From assembly GCF_037038585.1 (NCBI RefSeq), contig NC_092526.1:34237501-34301500 (forward strand): 64,000 bases of DNA, in the 5' to 3' direction. Below, piece after piece: positions 25,761 to 35,500 of the stretch. A program made the position numbers and the translations under genes. This stretch comes from Patagioenas fasciata (taxonomy: Eukaryota > Chordata > Aves > Columbiformes > Columbidae). The notes under the pieces were generated by a model. The model ran no database searches. It was not told the DNA's origin and saw nothing but the letters and a program-made list of their open reading frames with translations. The stretch's first letter is position 1. Each line of letters opens with the position of its first letter.

Positions 25761-25768
25761 TACAGTAC
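25761..25768 (-). promoter_or_regulatory. miR-101 8-mer seed match in the ACKR3 3' UTR
   Basis: The minus strand reads GTACTGTA, the complete 8-mer complement of the miR-101 seed. It lies about 150 nt from the 3' UTR end, a favourable position for microRNA action. From general knowledge, miR-101 has been reported to target mammalian CXCR7. Whether this site is the orthologous one needs an alignment. Confidence 0.4.
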
Positions 25769-26452
25769 ATACATTTCATGCTCCAGACACGTGGGTATGA
25801 CCACCACATAAAGCTATGGTCGATAAAGTGTGCCAGCCAGGGAGGATGCACCTAAGAGATCATATCCATTCTGCTATTTATCGTCATCCTCTTACCTACG
25901 GCAGTTTAAACCAAACGGCAATCTAACACTCAGACTACAGCACTCTGGATACACTCATCGGCAATATATTTCAAATACATGATAAAAATATATTTAATTT
26001 TCAAATACAATTGTATAAGGTACACCAAGAGCCAGAAAATAAAGTCTCAAGCTTTTAAATACAACATACTATATATATATCACATATACAAGGAGACAAG
26101 AGGGAATCTACATGTGGAAGAAAAAGCTTATCCTGGAAATGCACGTTATCTATGGTACACAATGGCTTTGTCTGCTGGAAAGTCATTTCCATTTGCATAG
26201 CGTTGTTGAGAAGTCCACACCGGGCTAGGAGGAGATCAAACAAAACACACCATCAAAAGGCTTAATTTTGGTACCACTTCCATTTTGCACCTGATTCTAC
26301 TCTTAAATTACAGTTTGCTATTTCTCTTTTGTAGGCTGGAATACATGCCCCGTTCAGAACACACAGCGAAAGGGAGGATTAAAACAAACAAACACACACA
26401 AACACAAAAACCCAAGTCAAACAGTCAAGAAGGTTTCTTTATGGGGTTGCAG

Positions 26453-27547
26453 TCATTTGGCATTTTGCTCTAGAGCAGAGTATTCTGCTTCTGACACTCT
26501 GGAAGCATCGATAAGTTTAGTGAGACCAGTTTTGGCAGAGTACTTGAAAATAAAGGCTTTCATGAGCTCGTATCTGTAGTTGCGGTTGATGAAGCTGTAC
26601 AGGATGGGGTTGACGCAGCAATGGACTAGAGAGAAACACTGAGTGATGTGAAGAGTGGCGTACAAGAAGTTCTCCATCTGACAACTGAAAGGTATGAAAT
26701 GAAGGCTATAGAAGATGTCAAGCAGGACAGCTATGTGGTAGGGTAGCCAGCAGATGAGAAACACAACAACGTAGGAGAAAATGATCTTCCCATTGCTCTT
26801 CCTCTCTTGGTCACTAGAGGCGGAGATGGTCTTTGCAAGGAGGAAATAGAAGACAGCAATTACAGGAAAAGGGATAAGAAAGCCCAGCACGACGGAGATG
26901 AGTTCCATGCCAATCAACCACTCTTTGAAGCTCTCCTCCGGGTAGACAGGACGGCAATAGGTTTCGTTGTTGGAGGAAACAGTCTTGAGATAATAAGTGT
27001 CTGGGAGAGACGCAGAGAAGGCAAGGAGCCACACTAAGATGCAGATGCAGCGACGGATTATCTTCTTCTTGCGATTGCTAGAATTGGTGAAATAGGCAAC
27101 GGAGAGGTAGCGGTCCACACTCATGCATGCCAGGAAGAAGATGCTGCTGTACAAGTTGATGGAAAATATAAGGTGAGTTATCTTGCATGTGATTTCTCCC
27201 ATGTGCCACTGGTTATGCTGGATGAGGGAGACAACCCACACTGGAAGGGTGATGACGACACACAGATCAGCAATAGCCAAATTAAAGATGTAGAGGTGGG
27301 TTTCGTAGCCAGTCATTTTGGCTTGGAGGTTGACCCACACCACAACCGAGTTGGCCACCAGCCCTATGACAAAGATGAAAATGTAGAAAAAGGACAGGGT
27401 GTAGAGCAGAGCGCTTTTGTTGAGTGTGCCAGGACATGTTGTCGCATCCACTGTGATGCAGTCACCGTTGTTGCACGTCCAGTTGATCTCCGATAAGTTG
27501 GCCGTTTCCAGAAAATCAAGGATGGAAGCCAAATCAAGTGCGCTCAT
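26453..27547 (-). CDS. ACKR3: Atypical chemokine receptor 3 (CXCR7), complete in one exon
   Basis: The frame encodes a 364-residue seven-helix class A receptor. Known role: ACKR3 binds CXCL12 and CXCL11 at the plasma membrane, does not couple to G proteins, signals through beta-arrestin and scavenges chemokine, shaping CXCL12 gradients. Visible marks: N-terminal sequons at N17, N22 and N43; TM1 about 47-72 with N66; TM2 with D94; the C121-C198 disulfide pair joining TM3 and ECL2; a DRYLSV motif at 145-150 replacing the usual DRYLAIV; an ECL2 sequon at N194; CWLP at 266-269; NPILY at 313-317; and a C-tail ending EQNAK. N-terminal cysteines C25, C30 and C38 and ECL3 C289 match those of human ACKR3, and D183 and D277 match the human ligand-contact acids D179 and D275. 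Human ACKR3 has 362 residues; here the N-terminus is about 4 longer and ECL2 2 shorter. The ATG has A at -3 and no in-frame Met precedes it after the acceptor. The frame is intact. Confidence 0.98.
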   Translation of the reverse strand: MSALDLASILDFLETANLSEINWTCNNGDCITVDATTCPGTLNKSALLYTLSFFYIFIFVIGLVANSVVVWVNLQAKMTGYETHLYIFNLAIADLCVVITLPVWVVSLIQHNQWHMGEITCKITHLIFSINLYSSIFFLACMSVDRYLSVAYFTNSSNRKKKIIRRCICILVWLLAFSASLPDTYYLKTVSSNNETYCRPVYPEESFKEWLIGMELISVVLGFLIPFPVIAVFYFLLAKTISASSDQERKSNGKIIFSYVVVFLICWLPYHIAVLLDIFYSLHFIPFSCQMENFLYATLHITQCFSLVHCCVNPILYSFINRNYRYELMKAFIFKYSAKTGLTKLIDASRVSEAEYSALEQNAK

Positions 27548-27574
27548 GTTCGCTCAGTTTGGAGTTCGAGTGAC
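27548..27574 (-). other. ACKR3: ACKR3 exon 2 start: splice acceptor and 5' UTR
   Basis: On the minus strand a T-rich tract of about 25 nt ends in TTTTGCCTGTAG at 27575, followed by GTCACTCG. This is a strong 3' splice site and leaves 27 nt of untranslated sequence before the ATG, with no upstream ATG. ACKR3 in mammals likewise has its whole coding region in the last exon behind a non-coding first exon. A second AG (CGCAG, about 27605) lies just upstream and could serve as an alternative acceptor. A branch-point-like GTTAAC lies near 27611. Confidence 0.75.
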
Positions 27575-30500
27575 CTACAGGCAAAATAGGATCAAACAAA
27601 ACAACCTGCGTTAACAGAGATATTTCTGCTGCCATTTTTATACCATGAAGTACATGCAGGAGACGCTGCTTTAGTGATGCCCTACTCTTCAAGGCACTTT
27701 CCATTAAAGAGATCCATGGAGTAAAGTAACCAAAAGAGACACTTAGCAAAACTCATCAGGTTGACAAAAGAAGAACAGCAATAGCTTTTCGTGTCTTTTT
27801 TTTCCTTCTTGCAGCTCACGTCTGACATCATCAGGTTGGCTATCATCCCCGGGTGTGAAATCTGCAACGTACACCATGGCCAAATAAACGTCAGACAACT
27901 AAATCTGTCTTCTCCGGCATAAATGATGACACTATTGCTTTCAGCAGGGGAATCTTTAAGCCATTTTATCTGCACTCCCTCAAGCGTAGTAGAATTGATC
28001 TGGCTGATACACAGTACCATAAAACATTTACCACAAGCTCTGGTCAGCATCTTGTCAAGCCCAGCTCCAGCTGCATTAAGCAGAAATGGGGAACTAAGGG
28101 GCTTTGTACCCTCATCCAATTTTAAATTTAAATCCTGCTTCATCCTCCCCACTTCCCTTGAATTCTATTTTACAAAGCATCCCCTGTGTTTTAACGATTA
28201 TCACATAGCTTTGAGAAAAGAAAAAAAAGTCAGAGCTTGACTGCTGAGTAGATCTGTCGGGCTTAAGTTTTCTTTTTAGGAGAGCGCTTTGATTTACAAA
28301 ATGCTCCCCCATCACAGCTGGCTCCATAACAACTGCTTCCTCCTCACCCTTTTGCTTTTCTGTCTACTTTCCTTGCCTCTTCAGCGCCTTCCTCCATCAG
28401 CAGGCAGTGGACAAAGCACAGGGCTCCTCATTAACTTCCTCACCAGCAGAAGAAAGGGCCCCCACAGACCCACAAGGCTTACACAAAATCCAAATCTGGG
28501 CTGCTAATTACCGTTGTGCTTTTTGGGCGGCATAAAAACGCTGCCTCCCCAACTGGGACCCTCCCACCCCACAGAGCCAACAGTACCACCCACGGCAGCA
28601 GCCGGTCGCTTTGGCCTGTGACAACCACGCTTCAGCCAAGCACATTTTTGAGCCCCATATCTGGAAGCTCCAGCTTTGGGTGCACCAAATTGAAGACAGA
28701 AAGATGGGTTTCCAAGGGACGGATGCCACCTCACTCTCTGTCCTCTTTGCTGGAGCCAGAGGATCAAGTCACTCAGCCCACCCACGGTCCCCATCATGAG
28801 CACTTCCAGCATCCTGAATGGTGGCCACCTTGTTCTTCCTTATGTCTCCAGCCCCTGCAGTGAGTGGTACCTTCCCAGCCCAGCCTCAGGGCAATGCCAG
28901 CATGAGCGATGGGTTGGAGAGAACAACAGAGGGAAATGACTCCTGCAGCCACCCTTTATCTCTAAACAACCTTGAGCCCACTGTAGGTCCTCTTGGTGGG
29001 GCTTACAGGAATGAGGAGGGGACAGCGAATAGGGAAGAGCATGGACATGCTCCTGCACTAACCATTCTCTTCTCACTCCAACTCCTTCTCGTCAGAAAGG
29101 CATTTGGGTTGACACAGCACCTCTCACTCTTCCACCTGCATAATTGGCTCTTCCCAAACCCCCACCCTCCCAGAGATGCAGGCTACGGAAGAGAAGGAAG
29201 ATAAGGGGGGAGATTATCAGGAAGGACTCAAGGCACTATTGTCCCGATGGAGGGGGAACCTGGTGGCACTAACAATGAGGAGGGCCATGTACACATCCAG
29301 GGAAGATCAAATCTCTCCACAAACAGAGCCCCAATTGGCCCCGCGAGGAGATCTAACCTATCACTTCAAACCTACACAGCCTTCCAGGCTTTCATCTTCC
29401 TGGCCTGCTGAAAGACGGAGTTGAGATTTAAACCAAATTAAGCACAGAGTTTAATAAAGCACCAGCTAAAAAGGCAGCTGAAACAGTGTAAGCCTTCTGT
29501 CTTGGGATAAACAATCCCTCTCCTCCAGCTCAGGAGAACAGAAGCTGATCTAAGCCATTTCTACGCCGGGCAGAAGGGCTGATCCCACACCCCACAGAGA
29601 TGCAGGCCACCCTCAAGCTGCCGGTACCACCCAACTGGTCCGGGCAGCAGGGATGTTCACTGCCCAGGCACAGCTCTGTGGGATGCTCACATCAGCAACT
29701 CAGAGAGAGGGACAGTTCTCCTGCTAGACCTCATCCAGGGTCCCACCACTGCAGCTGTGTCCCCAGCACACACCCTTTTCAAAGCTCTCCAAATCCCTGT
29801 ATCTTGACCTCACAGCTACTAAAACAAACTCTCAAAAAGCCACAAAATTCCCAGCCCCATAGCACAGACCACAGTCTTATGCTGGTGTTTGTGGCCAGCA
29901 AGTTAAGCAGAGCAGGAGAACACCAGGCTACACCCCTAACACTCCACAGAAGTAGCACAGGTACGCCTGGGCATCTTCTGGGAAGGCACAGGGTCCAACA
30001 AGGACCACTCACCCCATGTCTCAAGACCCCAACTCAAGCCAACCTCTGGGACGGGGCTGTGACCACCCATCACCAAACCTCCAACAGAGAAGAAACTCAG
30101 ACCTGGCTGAGGGGGTTCAGATCACCAGTGCTAAGAGAGGTAGCACAGGTGAGCAGGCAGGCAGCAAAAGGGCAGCAGAAAGCTGTTGGAGCTGTGGCTC
30201 ACACGACACTGGGCACACCATGGCCACCAGCCTGGGACAGCAGCTAGAAGAGAGCACCACAGTCCCAGCTGCTCACTCACAACCACCTCAGGCATCTTAC
30301 GGAACAGAAATGATGCTCTGCCCAAATCTCAGGCTGCCTGCACTCCAAGAACAGGTCCTGCTGCATGCACGTGCGTCCATCTGTCCGGGGCCGTCCGCAT
30401 GCCTGTGCGCTTTCGCATCCCCAGCGCGGTAATAAAAATCTGAAACCGATATGGCCTCCCAGGCTCAAAGGCCGGCAGAGGAGGAGCGGCTGCAGTGGTT

Positions 30501-31881
30501 ATAGTCAGATATTACAGCCTTATGAGGCCAAACTCTCTATAGGCTGGGACTAGCTGCTGTAACCCGAGCTCTGACTCCCACCCAGATTAGCTAGGAGGTG
30601 TCAGGGTGAGGGGGAACCCACCAGACACACTCAGTAAAGCCACTCTATGCTCCTAAAAAAAATACCTTTGGCGCTCTCTGCAGACAGTTCAATATCCTAA
30701 AACCTCACGAAGGCAGCTGGAACTGCATTTTGTGTCCACTGCACTGCAAAGCCCTTGCAGGCCATCGACCCTTCGTCCAGCAGGCACACGTGCTGTGGCA
30801 GGTCGCTGCTAGTTTGCCAGAGTTGTGGCATGAAGGAAAGGAGCTGCAGTCAAAATCCTGCTCCAGACACCCTGGAGCCAATAGAGCCTGCAGGACTGCA
30901 CCCTCCCAAGACCCCGTACAGGCTGTGAAGTAAGTAAAGGAAGTAAACAGGCACGAGCATCCCTACTTCGGAGGGCAGTCTAGCACTGTGTTGAAACCCT
31001 CAACGCTTTTGGGAACTTCTCAGCACCCTCTCTTCCACCCACAGCATCTCGCAGCCCATCCTGCCTGCACTCAGACCTGCCCGCAGGCAGCTCAGGGGTG
31101 CAGGCAAACTGGGCTTTGCCTTTCCTGAGTGAAGAAGAAAACAAACTACGCCAGGAAAGCCAGGACAGCTGGTCAGGTTGTCACCTATGCACCTTCACTT
31201 TCCCCATGTCAAAAGACCAGTCTGGTGCTCCAGCACAAGGAGATGGACAACACAGCCCCTTCCAGGCTGTTTAGCCACTGTGGAAGACACCCACGCCCTC
31301 AAGGAGCTTTGCAAGACTGAGTCTGACTCATATAAACTTTTTGCTGCAGTTATGAGTTGTAACAAAACAAACAAACAAAAAACAACGAGAAAAAAGGAAA
31401 GAGGGGGAAGAAACAAGTGTCCTGCCCACCTCTGGATCACACCCAGATATGCAGGGGAAAAGAGTACCCAGAAGCGAGCAGGGCTTGGTGCTGGGACGGT
31501 GGCGGGATGCTCCAGTGGCCCAAAGCAGGTGACTCCAAAGTCTCAGACCCTCCCAGCATGCTACCAACCTTTGCCACACCGAGGTGTCCCAGCCCGCTAA
31601 CCGGGCCACAGAAAAACCGGGCGGGCTGCGAGAAGAGGAAGCTTCCCCACCACCACCCCAAATGTGACCCCGAGTGGGGCTGGGATGCAGCCGAGAGCGC
31701 CTGCGGGTGCCACAGCGCTCAGCCCGACGGAGCTCGACTGCGGCGGCCACGCTGCTCCAGCCTCCAGCTCCTGTCACCCTCCCCGGGATGGGGGACACAA
31801 ACACCCGCGGCGTGGCGCACGGCCCCTCCCGAGCCCCGCAGCCCGTCCGACACCTCTCGGGTCGAGCCTCCCCACCCTTAC
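27575..31881 (-). other. ACKR3: ACKR3 intron 1 (inferred), about 4.3 kb
   Basis: This is the interval between the donor at 31882/31881 (GGGAG, then GTAAGGG) and the acceptor at 27575 on the minus strand. It contains no open frame that looks coding. A long plus-strand frame at 29600-30247 has no recognisable domain. The stretch 30410-30590 keeps several CpGs and AT-rich motifs and is a weak candidate for an intronic regulatory element. The boundaries rest on splice-site consensus only, without transcript evidence. Confidence 0.6.
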
Positions 31882-31918
31882 CTCCCGCGGGCTACGCGCC
31901 GAGCGCTGGCGGACCGAC
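31882..31918 (-). other. ACKR3: ACKR3 untranslated exon 1 (inferred)
   Basis: The 3' border is a consensus donor on the minus strand: CGCGGGAG followed by GTAAGG. The 5' border is placed about 30 nt downstream of the TATA box and is only an estimate. The exon would be about 37 nt, very GC-rich and free of ATG. With exon 2 this gives a transcript of about 2.0 kb, close to the size known for ACKR3. Additional start sites in the CpG island are likely and would lengthen the exon. Confidence 0.5.
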
Positions 31919-31942
31919 GGACGCGGTTCTGCGCCGCCGCCC

Positions 31943-31950
31943 CTTATATC
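31943..31950 (-). promoter_or_regulatory. TATA box of ACKR3
   Basis: The minus strand reads GATATAAG inside otherwise GC-only sequence. It lies 61 nt upstream of the exon 1 donor and directly downstream of a pair of GC boxes. Position and isolation argue that it is functional, placing initiation near 31918. TATA elements inside CpG islands are a minority promoter type, typical of regulated rather than housekeeping genes. Confidence 0.6.
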
Positions 31951-31962
31951 CACGGCGGGGGA

Positions 31963-31978
31963 CCGCCCCCGGGGGCGG
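31963..31978. promoter_or_regulatory. Palindromic pair of GC boxes (Sp/KLF sites)
   Basis: This is a perfect 16-bp palindrome, CCGCCCCC joined to GGGGGCGG, centred about 23 bp upstream of the TATA box. Each half is a GC box that Sp/KLF zinc-finger factors are known to bind. A further GC box (CCCCGCCC on plus) lies at 32002-32009. Use of the sites is inferred from position. Confidence 0.6.
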
Positions 31979-32084
31979 CCCGGCCCCGCCGCCCGCCCCT
32001 GCCCCGCCCGGCTCCAGCAGGGGGGCTCCGGGGGCAGCCGGTGGCGGCGCGGCCCAGAGAGCGGGCGCTTCGCTGCGCCCCGGT

Positions 32085-32560
32085 AAAGGAAAAAAGGGGG
32101 GGGGTCTTTTGAGGTCTGCGCGAAGGTTTAAGAGGAGAATGGATGGAGGGTTGCGGGGGGTTAGGGAGCCTCAGGCAGCCGGTGGCTGGAGAGAGGGAAA
32201 GGGGACTGACAGTGGGATGGGAAGGAAAAAGGAGAAAACGGAGGAAAAGGCGAGGGGGGATGGGGGGCGGGGAAACGGGGGAAAAAAAAATATACGAAAA
32301 CGGGAAAAAGAAAACAGAAAAAGAAATAACAGAACAAATAAATAAATAACACACACACCCCCCCCAAAAAAAAAAAAAAAAGAAAAAACAGAAAAAAAGA
32401 TTAAAAAATAAAAAAAGGAAGAAAACAAAAATAAGAGAAAAAAAGGAAGAAAACATAAAAAAAAAACACCAGGGAAAAAGTAATAAAACAGGGAGGGAGA
32501 AGAATAAAAACAATAAAACATATATTAAAAAAAAATACTTGTAAAAAGAAAAACTGGTTT
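32085..32560. repeat. Polypurine / A-rich tract upstream of the ACKR3 promoter
   Basis: For about 480 bp the plus strand is almost all A and G. The first half is G-rich (32090-32281) and the second A-rich (32282-32560). Pyrimidines are sparse apart from a short (CA)n plus C-run at about 32347-32366. The sequence starts roughly 140 bp upstream of the TATA box. Such tracts can form triplex DNA or exclude nucleosomes. The long phenylalanine-rich frames read from the opposite strand are products of this composition, not genes. Confidence 0.85.
32254..32281 (+). other. G-quadruplex motif in the upstream polypurine tract
   Basis: Four runs of 4-6 G are separated by loops AT, C and AAAC on the plus strand, meeting the classical four-run quadruplex rule with short loops. 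It lies about 300 bp upstream of the ACKR3 TATA box, with the G-rich strand being the template strand of ACKR3. Formation in cells is inferred. Confidence 0.6.
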
Positions 32561-35500
32561 CTAAGTGTTTTCTATTTTGTTTTGTTATTTTCCCCCACCA
32601 GTATAAAATATTGAGAAGACAAGGCAAGGGGAGGGAGGCAGTGGGTTCTCACCTCTACTCTCTCACCCAAGGCAAGAAAAATAAATTAACACCAAGGAAA
32701 AGTGACAGGAAGCCAGAAACTTGCAAACTAAAACTGAAAATCCACACCTTCATGCTCCTCAGCACAGGACAGGCAGGTGATTAAAATGGCCCGTGGAGAC
32801 AAACAGGGTAGGTCTGTACTCAGCTCCAGCGGTGTCAGCCTGTCTGTCTGTCCCGGGGAAGATACCAGGATTAGATTATTATCTACCTGCCAACACAACA
32901 GCCATACGGTACAACTTGCTGAAGCCTGACAAGGGTGCTGACAGCTCCGAGGGACCCGTCACATGTACCCCCGGGGCTGCTCTGAAAACACCAGATAACC
33001 TGGAGCAAAGGCTTGGCTCCCCTAACCAACCCCGCTGCTGCGGCACATGCTGACATGCATGGCTCTAACAGCCCACATTGCCCTGTCAGTCCTGAGCCAC
33101 TGCCCAGCAGGATAAACGGGTTAGGCAACACATTTTAAACAGCACTTTTTGGAAGATACGGGGCATTTTAGCACTTGCAACTCCAGGGCTTCAACACTCC
33201 CAGAAAGCACATATTTTATTTCCCCGAAGTTGCTTAATCCTATTTCCACAGGCAATTAAAAGCTTACATTAAAACCTGCCATCAAATGCATGCTTAAAAA
33301 GAAAACGTGTTTTTCCATGAAAGTGCCTAGCACAAGCTCTCAATCTTAAAAGCAAGTCAGGGATGTTGCAGAGCAAGACATCTTATTCTACGGCAGAAGG
33401 GACCCCGTTTAAAAAGAGCAAGGGTGCAGATTAAAAGGACTCACTCCTAGTTGCCAGCAGAGCAGTCTTAATTCTTAAATAAATTAAAAAATTGCTGTTT
33501 TAACTTTGCTCCATTTCTCAGCCCACAATGCCTTCATTCTACCCCCATCAAGGAGCAGAGTCAATTGCATCAAATTTACAACCCTGCAAGGAAAGGCACA
33601 AATAGCTTCAGCTTTTCTGCCAGCAAAGAGCAGATTAAGCTGTAGATATTACACGTCCTGTAGCTCCAAACCCACGTGCTGAAGCTTGCCCAGTGCTCAG
33701 CCTGTGCTGCCTCCCAGCTCAGCCCTGCACATCTCCAGAGACCCCCAACACCTCTTAGCTCACACAGCACTGGGGAGCACATGGCATGCTGGAGGAAGGC
33801 CCAACCTGTTGGGCATTTGACGGTTTCTCTGTCCCCACCGAGATCTGGGCTGTCACCAGCTCGAAGTGCCACCCTGCAGCAAGATCTCAAGAAGCCACCA
33901 AGCAGGTCACTTGGACCAACCCCCATCCACCACCATGGTCACAACACTGCTGCAAGTTCAGGTGCCAGAGAAGTAGAACAGAGGGACAAGTCTCTCACTG
34001 TCCCACAGATGGAGAGGGTGAGATGTAAGGTACCCTTGTCATCCCCCCTGACCCCCGCTCTCCCTGGAAGAGGACAGACAGGTCCTCCGAACTTCACAGC
34101 TGTCAGTGGTCAAAGCATTTCAGCATCCACTTAAACTGAGTGCTTGTCCAAGTCCATGGACACTGGCAGAATTGAAGCATGATGAGTTCAGACAACGACA
34201 GGATTAGGTTTAAAAATAAGCATGTACTTGGCTAAATCAGGCTCTGAAAATCCTAGGGAAAAAAAAAAATTAAAGGCACTCTAGCAGAACTCCAGAGTTG
34301 CTTAGCCAAAAAAGCAAGCAGAGTGGTTTTTCCTTACTTGGTGTGCCAGAAAATAACATCAAGTAGTACAATCTCTTCTACAGCTCTCCAAAAATACCCA
34401 CCAGCATCTGCAACCACAAAGCTGCTGGTTGTCCAGGAGTCTCAGGCAACATCCCCTCTCCTGCATTTGCTGAGAGCAGAGCCCTCACTGCCCTTTCCAG
34501 GTTCTTCCCTCCAGCTATCTTTTTATAGCGAGCACGTTCCTCACGCAGGAGAGACAGAGCCCATTCCCTTTCCGTTATGAAAGCCAGATTTTGCTCAGCG
34601 TTCAGGGATGAAATTCTTGGGCGGTAAGCAAAACAAGACGATTTTGGAAGAAAAAAAAAATAACACCACACAATATGAAACACAGCAAGCAGAGCTGGGG
34701 AGAAACTGGGCACACCAGATAAGATCAGCAGAAGGCTGAGATGCTACCTGTTTGCTGGGATTAGGTGGTATCTGTTGCCAGTCTAAGCAGGTGTCCCCAG
34801 AGATGTGGTCTCAGACAGTCCAGCAACCAGAAACTCCTTGTAGATGGAGCTATCCAGGCAAGGTGATCCATCAGTCACTGAAAATGAGTTGTCTCCAGAT
34901 TTTTAGGAAAAGGGGAAAGCAAAGCTCCACAGCTCTTCACTCTGCTACAGAAGAGTCTTTGGCAACATGCTCAGGAGGGGCCAGTCACCTTCATGGGGCA
35001 CTGGATTCAGCTCGCTGGGTTTCTCTTGGGGTTCTTCCATGAAGAGCCTCTGTTGTCCCCATGAGGACCACAGGCAGGGCCATGGGGGGCCCTGTGCAAG
35101 GTCAAGGCTCCACTGTGCTCAGTGTTGAAGATAAACACACCTAAGGGCAAGTTCTGACCCACCAAGATAGGTACGGCAAGAGGGGCAGGCACAGAGTGTT
35201 GGGCAAAACACAGCACTGAAAGACAGATCATTATTTTAACTGCTTATCCATTTGGTTTACATATGTATTTCATTTAATTGCCTGAACTACAGCAATACAT
35301 TGGGGTTTTTTTTCTCCAAAAGCACAAGTTTTTACTAATAGGGGGGAGAGAAAATCAGGAATTCCTCACAGTCCCTGCAGCCTCTCCCTGCTGACATTGG
35401 GAATGTGGGCTGAAAGTTGTCTAATTTTCTCTTCAGGCTTCCCTTCCCACCCAGGAGGCAGATGGATGCTAACACCCAGCCCTGGCTGCTTAAGTCAACA

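Larger units (their letters stand above)
25593..26452 (-). other. ACKR3: ACKR3 3' UTR
   Basis: This is the sequence between the TGA stop and the only AATAAA found on the minus strand within a kilobase downstream. It is AT-rich, about 860 nt long and has no competing polyadenylation hexamer. Its distal part (25690-25780) carries microRNA-type seed matches. The length fits the roughly 2-kb ACKR3 messenger. The end is uncertain by 10-20 nt because a genomic run of 12 A (minus strand, 25593-25604) sits where cleavage is expected. Confidence 0.7.
31560..32115. promoter_or_regulatory. CpG island at the ACKR3 promoter
   Basis: GC content is very high, with dense CpG: about ten CpGs in 31861-31920 alone. 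This is by far the most CpG-rich part of the window. It spans the TATA box, GC boxes and predicted first exon of ACKR3 on the minus strand. Such islands mark promoters in vertebrates and are normally unmethylated. It may also fire in the opposite direction, but no plus-strand transcript can be recognised from the sequence. Confidence 0.85.

Noticed and set aside
26807..27496. Plus-strand frames antisense to ACKR3
   Set aside because: They are shadows of the receptor coding sequence on the opposite strand.
29600..30247. 215-codon plus-strand frame within ACKR3 intron 1
   Set aside because: Composition-driven, no domain, lies antisense within the inferred intron.
31417..32345. Plus-strand frames of 140-231 codons across the CpG island
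   Set aside because: Several overlapping frames are open at once because stop codons are rare in GC-rich DNA. They are Pro/Ala/Arg-rich with no domain.
31944..32627. 227-codon minus-strand frame with long phenylalanine runs
   Set aside because: It is the reverse-strand reading of the polypurine tract and runs into the CpG island. The low-complexity protein reflects base composition.
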